A stretch of DNA of 64,000 nucleotides, from NCBI RefSeq assembly GCF_000715075.1, contig NC_134084.1:7008501-7072500 (forward strand). Direction: 5' to 3'. The notes below the pieces were generated by a model, which was given only the letters and a program-made list of their open reading frames with translations, had not been told where the DNA came from and ran no database searches. Of this stretch, positions 22,780-34,428 are shown piece by piece. Source of the DNA: Nicotiana tabacum. Taxonomy: Eukaryota > Streptophyta > Magnoliopsida > Solanales > Solanaceae. The stretch's first letter is position 1; every line of letters begins with the position of its first letter. The position numbers were made by a program, and so were the translations under genes.

Positions 22780-24474
22780 CACCACATGCATGCATTGTCT
22801 AGTTGAATTTGGACGTTGAAGTTTTGAGCCTTTATGTCTTTTCTTCTAACTGCCGACGCATTGGACGTTATTATTGCGAATTATTATAACGTTGCTAGTT
22901 GACTTATAACAAAAGAAAAATGAACAAAATTAAATAAATCCTTTTTCCTCAATTATTTTTCAAACAATGTTAGATTTGACTTTCAGAGAAATAAAATCGT
23001 CAACATTACTATTGCATTAATGCTTCTCATATCTGAGATGATAATAAACAAATAATTGTTTGATCTTTCAGGCTACCACCAGTCATTTAGTAGAATTTTT
23101 CAAGTAAAATATATACTTATTTTATACTATATCTATTACCTTATCCATCAAATATTTGAGATAATGTTATTTATTCCAAAAAATACCTGCCAGTAATAAA
23201 AACAAGTCAAAAAGAAAATAATATAATGTTATTTAAGGAGTTAAAATATCAATTTCCCTATATCAGATAATTAAGTTGTATAGATCATATCAGATAAGTA
23301 TTAAAAAAAAAAAAAAAAAGAGTTATCGACTTCTCGTCTTATTGAAAAGCCAATCACAAAATACTCTCGAGAAGATGAGGGAAGGATTGGGTACCCAAAA
23401 TTTTGCTTTAAAAAAGAAAAAATATAAAAAATTGTAACGTGGCACTTAAATAATGATTTAGCAATTTTTTTACAAGGTTAATGTGAAGCATTTTTTTTTT
23501 TTTTGCTAAACAAGATTGTGCCACGTAGTTAAAGTGGTGTTTATCATACATAATTCAGAAAAAAAAATTGGTGTATAAAAGTTTTTCCGGAAAGTAGGAG
23601 TGTGTAGAAGGAATTTGTACAAATTAAGGGTCAAACTATGTATTAAGCCTTTAAATACCTATAATTATCTTATAAGTTATTTAATTGTATAAATATTTAC
23701 ACTAATAGCACATAAAGCTTAAACTCTTTTTAAATATGCTTTGATTTAGTTAGACAAGAAAAGAACATTTTTTTTTTTGGTAAGGTACACCACTTAGTAT
23801 TTCTTCACGTAGATGCATTAAGACAAAAATCCAAACAATTCTAATAAAATGCTAATCCTTTCCTAGAGATAATAGAATAAATTATTAATCATAATCCTTT
23901 TCATATTCTAATATTGGTGTCATTATCTTTTAAATATGGTATGAGACAAAAAAGATAATCAATAATCATGATCCAAACAAATTTAGTACTATTTTCTTCG
24001 CATATATCGTTAGTAACGTATTTATTCCATTTCCTTAAACTTTGCTCCAATTTAATTAAGGATCATAGGCTGGGAAAAGCAAAAAGAATAAGGTATCATA
24101 AACACCACACAACAAGTGTTAGAAGATTAAACAAGGGAATGTGTTTTGTTTTTCCTAATCCTTTTGTTTCTTTCTTTGTTTTGTGGCTCGCATTGAACAA
24201 GAATATTTGTGATGACCCAAAAGGTCATCTTATGATTTAAAATTTAATTCTACGTTCCGAGGCCTTAAAAACCTCCTTTTATTTCTTCAGGACTTGCGCG
24301 CGCAATTCGGGCGTACTTCCGAAAAGCCTTTATGTTAAAAGTTGAGGAAAATAATAATTTTTGCTTTTAAAAGTTAATTTAGTTGACTTCGGTCAACATA
24401 TTGAGCAAACGGACCCGGATTCGTAGTTTGACGGTCTCGGTTGGTCCATATCGAAATATGGGACCTGGGCGTAT

Positions 24475-25778
24475 TGATAATAGGCTAAATCTAGGTAATT
24501 TGGCGATTGTTTATGCTTCCACTTGATTATATTCCAATATCATAATATGGTTAATTGATGAAAAATAGACTCTAATTGTGAATTGTATACATTTCAGGTT
24601 GAGGAGCCTATGTGATGCCTTAAAAGTGTGATTGGAACCATTTTGGAGCAAGAAAGACTCCTCGGAGCTGAGTACGCTTGAAGATGAGGAAAAGAAACGA
24701 TGAAACAGAAAACTGGACATGCGCGCCCAGGTGCGCGCCCGCGCTACTTTTAGCGCGTCCAAGACAGAATCCTCAGCCAACTAGCGCGGCCAGATGTGCG
24801 GTCGCGCTAGTCCAAATTTCGGGAAGAATTATTTAGGGGCAAAATTGAAAATCTGGAGGAAACCCCACTTAACCTATATAAAGTCAAGCTCGCCCAAGGA
24901 AGTTTTGGGAGAGTCGAGTGCAAGAAATAGAGAGGCAAGAGGCAAGGAGGAGATTTAACCATCAAGTTCTTCTTTTCTTCTCTTGGTTTTTGCTAATTGG
25001 AATGAAATTGAACCTATTTGTGATGAACACTAGTATGAGTAGCTAAAACCCATTGTTCTAGGGTCATGGGTGAAACATGAATGTTGTTGTTTGAAGTTTA
25101 ATTTGACAAAGTTGGTTTATCATCTTGGGTTGTTTATTTAATTCTGCTTTTAATTATTTTACTGAGTAGCTAACAGTGAAATACTATCTACGAATCTTTA
25201 GTTGAACTCGAAAGTGGGATCTTTAGATTGCATATAGAATTAAATAGAGCAAGTTCTTGAACCCGGGCCTCGGGGAACGGATTAGCAATTGGGATAGACA
25301 TATACCCAATTGCCTTGTTTGGTTGAAATACAGGAATTGTAAATGCATTCTTGTTAATCTTAATTCCATAGACATATAGGCATTGAGTTAACTTGAATAG
25401 GCGAGTAAGAACTCGACAGATTCTTATGAGTAACATTAACCCTGTCAATCAACAATCCAGGTAAATCGATTAGTCATTTTAAGCTAAGAACATAACACGA
25501 TTGTTAATTAGCCTGTGACCCTGGAATATCCTCTCTTACTGTTTGTTACTCGGAACTGTTATTTGTTTGGTTAATTGCTCTAGTTAGATTATTGCTTGGT
25601 AATTAGGTAGTAAAACAATTACATCTCTATTTTGTGAAAAAAAACTCTTGAATAGACAAATTAATTGAGTTTGAATTAGTCAACAGTTAATCATAAGTCT
25701 TCGTGGGAACGATACTCTACTCACTACTCTATTACTTGACGATCACGTGCACTTGCGTGAGTGTTTTTGGTCGCAACA
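24475..25778 (+). repeat. Athila 5' LTR
   Basis: A 1304-bp LTR matching 36174-37480. It contains a GC-rich block with repeated GCGCGCC and GCGCT motifs at about 24718-24805, and a TATATAAAG box at about 24876. Open frames of 89 and 86 codons inside it recur in the 3' LTR and are not genes. Confidence 0.92.
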
Positions 25779-25784
25779 AGTTTT

Positions 25785-25803
25785 TGGCGCCGTTGCCGGG
25801 GAC
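25785..25803 (+). promoter_or_regulatory. Athila primer-binding site 1 (tRNA-Asp)
   Basis: TGGCGCCGTTGCCGGGGAC lies six bases after the LTR end. It is complementary to the 3' end of plant tRNA-Asp(GUC), the usual Athila primer. Confidence 0.9.
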
Positions 25804-25905
25804 TTAGAAATTAGCTACTTGACTGAATTGAGCCTTTATTATTTATTTATTCGAGTTTTAACTTTCAGTTCACTTTGTTTGTGCTAATACAGGATTTTCT
25901 ATTGA

Positions 25906-26970
25906 ATGCGAAGAAGTAGAAGCGCAAACAATCTCCTTCCTCTCGATCCCGAAATTGAACGAACACTTCACAGATTGAGGATGGTGGTGGACGCTAGAAC
26001 CAGAATTGAAAGAGAGTTGGACATCGTAGTTCAACCACAACCAATTGAAATGGCAGGGAATGAGGAACGCGCGGTGATCGAAGCCGCAAGGCCCAGTCTG
26101 GCTAATATGACTCAGGCTATTGTGAAGTCTGATATCACTGGGCATTTTGAGCTAAAACAATACATGGTGCAGCTGATCTAGTCCACAACGCTATTTGTGG
26201 GCTTACCTCATGAAGACCTGCAGAGGCACATTCAGAATTTCTTGGAAATTACAGATACTTACAATTATCCGAATGTTTCCAAGGACTATGTCAGACTGAC
26301 ACTTTTCCCCTTTTCACTGATTGGGGAAGCTAAGGAGTGGTTGAATAAAGAGCCAGCTAATTCAATCCGCACCTGGGATGATCTGGCAAGGAAATTCTTA
26401 ATCAAGTTTTTCCCCACTAAGAAAACAAAAGTATTGAGGAGTCAAATTCTTGGGTTCGAACAACAAGCTGGCGAGACACTTCGTCAAGCATGGGAAAGGT
26501 ACAAGAAGATGCTCAGAGACTGTCCTCATTATTGCCAGACGGACGAGGTATTGGGTCACACTTTTGTAGATGGGTTAGATGATGCTTCAAAGATGAATCT
26601 TGATTCAGCTTGTGGGGGCAGTTGCATGGCCAGACCGTACAGTGAAATCCAAATCTTGCTGAATAAATTCATTGCTAATGATAATAACTGGCAAGGTGAG
26701 GGTGATTCACGAAAGGCAGTTAAGCAAAAATCAGCTGGATTACTTGAGCTCGACGACGTGTCATCCATGAGAGTCGATATTGCAAAGCTGGCCAATCAGA
26801 TGACTAGGATGACAATGCAGCAACCACAGACAATGCAACATGTACAACAAATGACTATTTGTTGCGAACTCTGTGGCGACAGTCATATGAGTGATATGTT
26901 CCCCACGAACCCGGAATCCATCTATTATGTAGGGCAACAGAACAGAGGTCCACCGAATCAGCATGCATAA
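25906..26970 (+). pseudogene. Athila gag, duplicate copy 1 (broken)
   Basis: Retrotransposon Gag forms the cytoplasmic particle. The reading frame starts MRRSRSANNL at 25906 and is cut by TAG at 26179-26181 and TAA at 26968-26970. Between them is a retrotransposon gag domain: the FLEITDTYNYPNV, RLTLFPFSLIGEAKEWL, TWDDLARKFL and AWERYKKMLRDCPHY motifs. A C-x2-C block (CCELCGDSH) near the end is a partial zinc knuckle. Both stops are explained by C to T at a glutamine codon. Continued reading to 27190 gives a Q/N-rich linker, which ends at the duplication junction rather than entering protease. Confidence 0.88.
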
Positions 26971-27340
26971 TATGGGAATTCTTACAATCCAAATTGGAGG
27001 AATCATCCCAACTTCTCATGGGGTGGAAATCAGCAGAATCAGAATCAGAATCAGCATAGACCCCAAGGGAGTTTCAATCAACCTCAGAGACCACCCCAAC
27101 AAATGGAAGAAAATACCAATGATTTGCTAAAGAAGTTGTTGATTGTCAGGACCGACTTCAGAAATCTTAAAAGGCAAATGGGGCAGTTAGTAACAAATCA
27201 AAACACTAGAGTAACAAATCAAAACACTAGATTAGTCAACAGTTAATCATAAGTCTTCGTGGGAACGATACTCTACTCACTACTCTATTACTTGACGATC
27301 ACGTGCACTTGCGTGAGTGTTTTTGGTCGCAACAAGTTTT

Positions 27341-27359
27341 TGGCGCCGTTGCCGGGGAC
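27341..27359 (+). promoter_or_regulatory. Athila primer-binding site 2 (duplicate)
   Basis: The same 19-base tRNA-Asp-complementary site as 25785-25803, copied by the internal duplication. It is preceded by a 104-bp LTR tail (27231-27334) instead of a complete LTR. Confidence 0.9.
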
Positions 27360-27461
27360 TTAGAAATTAGCTACTTGACTGAATTGAGCCTTTATTATTT
27401 ATTTATTCGAGTTTTAACTTTCAGTTCACTTTGTTTGTGCTAATACAGGATTTTCTATTGA

Positions 27462-29606
27462 ATGCGAAGAAGTAGAAGCGCAAACAATCTCCTTCCTCTC
27501 AATCCCGAAATTGAACGAACACTTCACAGATTGAGGATGGTGGTGGACGCTAGAACCAGAATTGAAAGAGAGATGGACATCGTAGTTCAACCACAACCAA
27601 TTGAAATGGCATGGAATGAGGAACGCGCAGTGCTCGAAGCCGCAAGGCCCAGTCTGGCTAATATGACTCAGGCTATTGTGAAGTCTGATATCACTGGGCA
27701 TTTTGAGCTAAAACAATACATGGTGCAGCTGATCTAGTCCACAACGCTATTTGTGGGCTTACCTTATGAAGACCTGCAGAGGCACATTCAGAATTTCTTG
27801 GAAATTACGGATACTTACAATTATCCGAACGTTTCCAAGGACTATGTCAGGCTGACACTTTTCCCCTTTTCACTGATTGGGGAAGCTAAGGAGTGGTTGA
27901 ATAAAGAGCCAGCTAATTCAATCCGCACCTGGGATGATCTGGCAAGGAAATTCTTAATCAAGTTTTTCCCCACTAAGAAAACAAAAGTATTGAGGAGTCA
28001 AATTCTTGGGTTCGAACAACGAGCTGGCGAGACACTTCGTCAAGCATGGGAAAGGTACAAGAAGATGCTCAGAGACTGTCCTCATTATTGCCAGACGGAC
28101 GAGGTATTGGGTCACACTTTTGTAGATGGGTTAGATGATGCTTCAAAGATGAATCTTGATTCAGCTTGTGGGGGCAGTTGCATGGCCAGACCGTACAGTA
28201 AAATCCAAATCTTGCTGAATAAATTCATTGCTAATGATAATAACTGGCAAGGTGAGGGTGATTCACGAAAGGCAGTTAAGCAAAAATCAGCTGGATTACT
28301 TGAGCTCGACGACGTGTCAGCCATGAGAGCCGATATTGCAAAGCTGGCCAATCAGATGACTAGGATGACAATGCAGCAACCACAGACAATGCAACATGTA
28401 CAACAAATGACTATTTGTTGCGAACTCTGTGGCGACAGTCATATGAGTGATATGTTCCCCACGAACCCGGAATCCATCTATTATGTAGGGCAACAGAACA
28501 GAGGTCTACCGAATCAGCATGCATAATATGGGAATTCTTACAATCCAAATTGGAGGAATCATCCCAACTTCTCATGGGGTGGAAATCAGCAGAATCAAAA
28601 TCAGAATCAGCATAGACCCCAAGGGAGTTTCAATCAACCTCAGAGACAACCCCAACAAATGGAAGAAAATACCAATGATTTGCTAAAGAAGTTGTTGATT
28701 GACAATCAGCAACTCAGGACCGACTTCAGAAATCTTAAAAGGCAAATGGGGCAGTTAGTAACAAATCAAAACACTAGACCTGCAGGCGCTCTCCCCAGTG
28801 ATACAGAAAAGAACCCTCAAGTGAATACAGTTACACTTAGAAACGGGAGGGAGCTAGAGGAAGTGCCAAAGAAAAAGAGAGACAAGCCCATATCTGAGGG
28901 AAAGTTGATCCCTAAGGTGACTCACGAGCCAAAGAATGATGCTGAAATTTCAGAACCAGTGGAGGCCCCAAGGCCACCACCACCTTTTCCCCAGAGATTG
29001 CAGAAAAAGAATGATGATCGCATGTTCACAAAATTTCTCTCTATGTTGAGCCAGGTTCAATTGAATATCCCACTTGTTGATGTGCTTCGTGAAATTCCAA
29101 AGTATGCTAAGTACATAAAAGATATAGTGGCTCGCAAGAGAAGATTAACTAAATTTGAGACAGTGTCACTTACTGAGGAGTGCACTTCAAGGGTCCAAAA
29201 TAAGCTCCCTCAAAAGCTTAAGGATCCTGGCAGTTTCACGATTCCTGTACGCATTGGTAATATTGATGTGGGTCGTGCTCTTTACGATTTGGGGGTGAGC
29301 ATAAATCTGATGCCCCTGTCTTTGTTCAAGCAATTAGGCCTGGGAGCTCCAAGGCCCACTACTGTGATGTTGCAGCTGGCTGATAGAAAGATAGCACACC
29401 CTGAAGGGGTGATTGAAGATGTGTTGCTGCAGATTGGGAAGTTCATATTTCCTGTTGATTTCATTATCCTCGATTATGAGGCTGATGAACTGGTTCTAAT
29501 AATATTGGGTCGACCTCTCTTATCTACTGCTGATGCAATTATCAAAGTGAGAGAGGGAAAGATGATTTTGAGGGTAGATGACGAGGAAGCAGTTTTTAAT
29601 GTCTAA
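27462..29606 (+). pseudogene. Athila gag (copy 2) and protease (broken)
   Basis: The copy-2 gag frame repeats copy 1 with the same in-frame TAG (27735-27737) and TAA (28524-28526). It then continues as an open frame at 28659-29606. That frame carries the Athila-type NTVTLRNGRELEEV linker and a KKRDKPISEGK basic patch. The aspartic protease region follows: ALYDLGVSINLMPLSLFKQL (catalytic D in DLG), then LADRKIAHPEGVIEDVLLQ and IILGRPLLSTADA. The frame ends at TAA near 29604, where the family normally reads on. The shared stops show that both mutations came before the duplication or were copied with it. Confidence 0.88.
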
Positions 29607-32600
29607 AAAGCAATCCAACTTCCCCGCCACTATGAGGAGCTCTCAATGATATCTGTTGTTGAGGTTGATGAGCAAATTCAATCTCCGAGTGTATATCTAG
29701 ACGATTCTCTGGAGAACTTGATAGCCTGGGGGTTGATGAGGAGGTTGAGGAGATGATGCACATCCTTGATACATCTTGTGTGTGCATGCAAGGGATACAC
29801 CCCTTTGAGCCTTTGAATAGGCCAGAGGGACCTCCTCCAAAGCTGTCAATTGAGGAAGCCCTAAAATTGGAGCTTAAACCTCTCCCACCTCACCTGCAAT
29901 ATACTTATTTGGGTGACTATGACACTTTACCCGTTATTGTTTCTTCTGACTTGTCTAAATTGCAGGAAGAAAAGCTGTTGAGAGTGCTACGTGAGCACAA
30001 GCGAGCACTTGGGTGGACGATGTCTGACATTAAGGACATTAGCCCAGCCTTTTGCATGCACAAATACTCATGGAGGACGGACACAAGCCAAGTGTAGAGC
30101 AACAACGCCGACTCAATCCAATCATGAAAGAGGTGGTAAGAAAAGAAGTGATTAAGTGGCTTGATGTAGGTATTGTATTTCCTATCTCAGACAGCAAATG
30201 GGTAAGCCCCGTCCAATGTGTACCCAAGAAAGGGGGGATGACTGTAGTAGTTAATGAGAATAATGATTTAATCCCTACAAGAACTGTCACCGGGTGGAGA
30301 ATTTGCATTGACTATAGAAAATTGAACAATGCCACCCAGAAGGACCACTTTTCCCTCCCCTTTATTGACCAAATGCTTGATAGATTAGCTGGCTAGGAGT
30401 ACTACTACTTTTTAGATGGTTACTGGGGTATAATCAGATTGCTATAGCCCTAGGGGACTAAGAGAAGACCATTTTTACGTATCCTTATGGCACGTATGCG
30501 TTCAAGAGAATGCCTTTTGGTCTTTGTAATGCACCTGCGACTTTTCAAAGGTGTATGATTGCCATTTTTACTGACATGGTTGAGAGGTTTGTGGAAGTGT
30601 TCATGGACGATTTTTCTGTATTTGGATGTTCTTTTGATAACTGCTTGATGAACCTTGATAAAGTACTTGCTAGGTGTAAAGAAACTAATTTGGTGCTAAA
30701 TTGGGAAAAGTGCCATTTCATGGTACGTGAAGGTATAGTTTTGGGGCACAAGGTGTCCAAAGATGGTTTGCAGGTGGACAAGGCAAAGGTGGAAGCGATT
30801 GAAAAATTGCCTCCACCGATATCTGTCAAAGGCATTCGCAGTTTCTTGGGCCATGCAGGTTTTTATCGTCGTTTCATTAAAGATTTCTTGAAAGTTTCCT
30901 CTCCCTTGTGCAGGTTGCTTGAGAAAGATGTCGCCTTCAAATTTGATGATGCCTGTCTTAAGGCATTTGAGGAGCTGAAGGGAATGTTGGTGACTGCACC
31001 AATCATAATTGCTCTGGATTGGGAGCAGCCATTTGAGTTGATGTGCAATGCGAGCGACTTGGCTGTTGGTGCTGTCTTGGGGCAAAGGAGAAATAAAATC
31101 TTCCACTCCATCAACTATGCGAGCAAAACTCTGAATCCAGCTCAAATGAACCATACAGTCAATGCAAAAGAGTTGTTTGCAGTAGTGTGAGCGTTTGACA
31201 AGTTCAGGTCATATCTTGTGGGGACCAAAGTCATTGCCTACACAGATCATTTAGCTATCAGATACCTGTTTGAGAAGAAGGATGCCAAGCCAAGACTGAT
31301 TCGGTGGGTCATACTCTTGCGGGAGTTTGATTTAGAGATCCGAGATCGTAAAGGAACAGAGAATCAAGTGGCTGATCACTTGTCCAGATTAGAAAATCGG
31401 AATCATGCAGCTGGAGGGGGTGTAATTAAAGAAACATTCCCTGATGAGCAGTTATTGGCAATCACCTCAAGCACAGCCCCGTGGTATGCAGATTATGTGA
31501 ACTTTATTGCAAGTGGGGTGACGCCACCAGAATTGACACCCGATAATAGAAGAAGGTTCCTGCATGATGTGAGGCTTTACATGTGGGATGAGCCATTCTT
31601 ATACAGGCTCTGTGCAGATCAGTTGGTGCGGAGATATGTTCCTGAGGAGGAGATGAATGTCATACTTCATAGCTGTCACACCTCGCCATACGGAGGTCAT
31701 TATGGTGGAGATAGGACCGCCCAGAAAGTTTTACAATCAGGTTTCTATTGGCCCAAATTGTTTAGGGATGCACATGCCTTTGTTAAAATGTGTGACAGGT
31801 GCCAAAGAATCGGAACGATCACAAAGAAGCACGAGATGCCACTGCAAAATATTCTGGTAGTGGAACTTTTTGATGTGTGGGGAATTGACTTTATGGGACC
31901 GTTTCCGTACTCCAATGGTCATAGGTACATCTTGGTGGCAGTCGATTATGTATCTAAGTGGGTGGAGTCCATTGCTCTTCCTACTAATGATGCAAAGGTG
32001 GTGGTAAGCTTTGTTAAGAAGCACATCTTCATACGCTTTGGAACTCCCAGAGTGTTGATCAGTGATGGAGGAATGCATTTCGACAACAAACTGCTAAATA
32101 ATGTTCTTGCAAAGTACGGAGTCAAGCACAAAGTTTCCACTGCCTATCACCCCTAGACGAGTGGTCAAGTGGAAGTATCAAACAGAGAGGTGAAGCAGAT
32201 TCTTGAGAAAACAGTGAGTGCAAATAGAAAAGACTGGGCAGGGAAGTTAGATGACGCATTGTGGGCATATCGAACTGCATACAAAACTCCCATAGGTGCT
32301 TCTCCGTATAAGTTAGTTTATGGGAAGGCATGTCACTTGCCCGTCGAACTTGAACACAAGGCCTATTGGGCAATTAAAAAGCTGAGTATGGATGGGGACT
32401 TGGCTGGTGAGAAATGGTTGCTGCAACTCAACGAGCTTGATGAGTTTCGTTTGCACGCATATGAGAATGCCAAATTGTATAAAGAGAAGACTAAGAGGTG
32501 GCATGACAAGCACATTCAACATCGAGAGTTAGAGCCAGGGCAAGAAGTTCTTTTGTTCAATTCGAGGTTGAAGCTTTTTCCGGGAAAGCTTAAATCTCGG

Positions 32601-32765
32601 TGGTCAGGCCCTTTTGTTGTGGTAAGTGTGAAGCCTCATGGAGCTGTGGAATTGCGGGATATGAGTTCAACTGGTACTTTCTTGGTGAATGGTCAAAGTA
32701 TAAAACATTACTGGGGTGGTGACTTTGCACGTCACAAGACCTCGGTGGACTTAACGGATGCTTGA
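29607..32765 (+). pseudogene. Athila pol: reverse transcriptase, RNase H and integrase (broken)
   Basis: The polyprotein would copy element RNA and integrate the cDNA. Blocks in order: 29753-30054 RT N-terminal extension (LGWTMSDIKDISPAFCMHK), with a one-base shift near 30060. Next is 30063-30396 (SPVQCVPKKGGMTVV, RICIDYRKLNNAT), then a stop and shifted region 30396-30510. Then 30510-31190 has MPFGLCNAPATFQRCM, the RT active site VFMDDFSVFG, LGHAGFYRRFIKDF and the RNase H start. 31218-32156 holds the RNase H end, a zinc-binding H2C2 block and integrase DFMG and SDGG aspartates. After TAG at 32154-32156, 32169-32765 has the integrase glutamate ([12 protein letters not shown]) and C-terminus. 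At least four stops or shifts make it non-functional. Confidence 0.9.
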
Positions 32766-32769
32766 GAAC

Positions 32770-33480
32770 GTGTTGAGTCGTGCCGCGACGTTAAATCAGG
32801 CGCTAGATGGGAGGCAACCCATTGAATTGTTGTAACCGTCGTGCCACGACGTTAAATAAGGTGCTAGTTGGGAGGCAACCCAACGATAGTAGTAGTGTTA
32901 ATTTTTTGTTTTAGGACGAGCTAACCAATGCAGGTGACAAAGGGTAGGTGCTAAGGCAAATGAACGAGGTAAGAACAGGTGAGAAGTTGAAGAAAAATAT
33001 CGCCCAGATGCGCGCTCGTGCTACTGGGCGCGCTAAATTGCAAAATTTCTGCCTTGGCCGCGCTAAAATGAGCGCGCTCGTGCATCTGAACGCGCTACTA
33101 GCGCAACCGCGCTACTGAACGCGCACATGGGCGCGCTTGTTGCTCAACGTTTCTGTGTTGACCGCGCTAAAATGAGAGCGCTCGCGCACCTGGGCGCGCT
33201 AGTCCCGTCAACAATCTGGCGTTTTGTGTAAATTTCTTAGTTTTTTTTATTTGTTTAATCTTTAGACTAAATTACCCCCTCTACTAACCCTCTCCCCGTC
33301 TCTTCTTAACCCTTCAAACAAACCCCCCCCCTTCGTCTACCCCCAGTCAAACACACAAAAAATCAAAATCCTCTTCCCCCATTCTTCCTATCGAACCCCA
33401 CCAACAAAAAAATCCCTTCCCCCATATCACGACTCCCCCCCCCCCGAGTTCACTAGCATCTTCCCCATTCTCCTTCACCA
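32770..33480 (+). repeat. Athila 3' non-coding repeats: hairpin pair, GCGC block and pyrimidine tract
   Basis: Two copies of a block with GTCGTGC..CGACGTTAAAT and GGGAGGCAACCCA lie at about 32774-32824 and 32839-32885. GGGAGGCAACCCA is a recurring motif of Athila elements from memory. Then 33000-33215 is dense in GCGCGCT/AGCGCGC words, unlike the AT-rich surroundings, and 33280-33450 is a C-rich pyrimidine tract. The GCGC words echo the LTR block at about 24718-24805. Confidence 0.7.
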
Positions 33481-33863
33481 CAGGTATGAGCCCTAGTTTC
33501 TTTCTTCTCTTTTTCTCTCTTTATTTTTCAGATTTGTTTGTTGTATTCTTATGCTTATGTTGTAGTAGTTGTACTTAGATTTTGTGTAGAAATTGGTGCA
33601 ATGTGTTTTGGTGTTGGTGGAGGATTAGTGTGGGGTGGAATCCCACTTGATTTGTGTTATTGGTGAATGTATGTGGGTGGTTCTTGTTCTAAAAAGCTTA
33701 AAAGGTGTTGTGATTGCCTAATGCCCACAAGGTGGTTGTGGAAAGGTCTCAATGAGCATGATTATGTAATTGTAACCACTTATGCATGTGAAGTCTGAGT
33801 AACCGTATTAAGTTACAATATTTTTGTTGGGCTGGGCTAATGTGTTCCCATTTTGCAGGCATC

Positions 33864-34428
33864 ATGACTCTATCTAGGAAATGACGCGCCACAGAAGCCT
33901 CGTTGAGCAGCCAGGCTGGTTCATCTAGGTCACGAGGGGCTGCACCTGCACAGGCAAATGCTTAGGTCCGCTTTGCGGAAAAGGCTCATAAAAAGCCAAT
34001 TCCGAAAATCTAGTTGTGGATGGGTTGGTAAAAAGGGAAACGTTGATAAGGTGACCACGGGCAAGGAGCCGGAAGTAGTAGAGGAGGAGGTGAAAGGTGG
34101 ACAGTCTGCAAGTGGTAGATCTGATGATTCTCATGACGGAGAGGATGTTGAGGTGCACATGGGGACAACACCACAGGCTCAGGAGCAAAATGTGGCAGCA
34201 TCAGGACCATCTGGGACGACAACATCTTCAGGAGCTGCCCGGGTGTCCCGTTTTACTGCGATGGAGGCGGAGATGGCTGGTTTGCGCACCTCCATGACTG
34301 ATTTGGGCACTCGAGTAGACGTAGTAGCTGACCGACAAGTGAAGTCGGAAAAGAAATTCATGGGCTGGCTGCGAGCTCTGGGGCGTGCGTGCAACGTAAA
34401 CCCGAAAACCGTCTCCGACCAGGAGTGA
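33864..34428 (+). pseudogene. Athila env-like third ORF remnant
   Basis: Downstream of pol, an ATG at 33864 follows a plausible intron: donor CAG|GTATGAG after 33483 and acceptor TTTTGCAG ending at 33858. Such an intron would make a spliced subgenomic mRNA. The frame is hit by TGA 33882-33884, TAG 33963-33965 and TAG 34011-34013, then shifts into the open frame ending at 34428. That frame has an acidic, serine-rich middle and a possible coiled coil (MEAEMAGLRTSMTDLGTRVD) near the C-terminus. There is no signal peptide or membrane segment. An env-like label rests on position only; its function is unknown. Confidence 0.5.

Larger units (their letters stand above)
21560..24207 (+). repeat. Segmental duplication copy B, left part
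   Basis: This is the left part of the second copy of the A block, cut at 24207 by the large retrotransposon insertion; it resumes at 48323. Copy B carries two insertions absent from A: the short GGCGGATCC element at 21622-21808 and the TAA microsatellite at 22700-22779. Confidence 0.8.
25675..28777 (+). repeat. 1556-bp tandem duplication inside the Athila element
   Basis: Copy 1 is 25675-27230 and copy 2 is 27231-28777. The unit starts 104 bp before the LTR end and covers the LTR tail, PBS, leader and most of gag, so copy 2 contains an LTR fragment (27231-27334). At the junction a 20-21-bp block AGTAACAAATCAAAACACTA is itself doubled (about 27190-27230). Copy 1 also lacks a short AATCAGCAACT segment present in copy 2. 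The copies differ at only a few residues. Confidence 0.93.

Noticed and set aside
22604..22819. 71-codon frame rich in isoleucine
   Set aside because: It is the TAA microsatellite translated.
24511..25448. Minus-strand frames of 89 and 86 codons, repeated at 36210-37147
   Set aside because: They are antisense frames within the Athila LTRs.
25870..28351. Minus-strand frames opposite gag
   Set aside because: Shadows of the gag coding sequence on the other strand; both duplicate copies show them.
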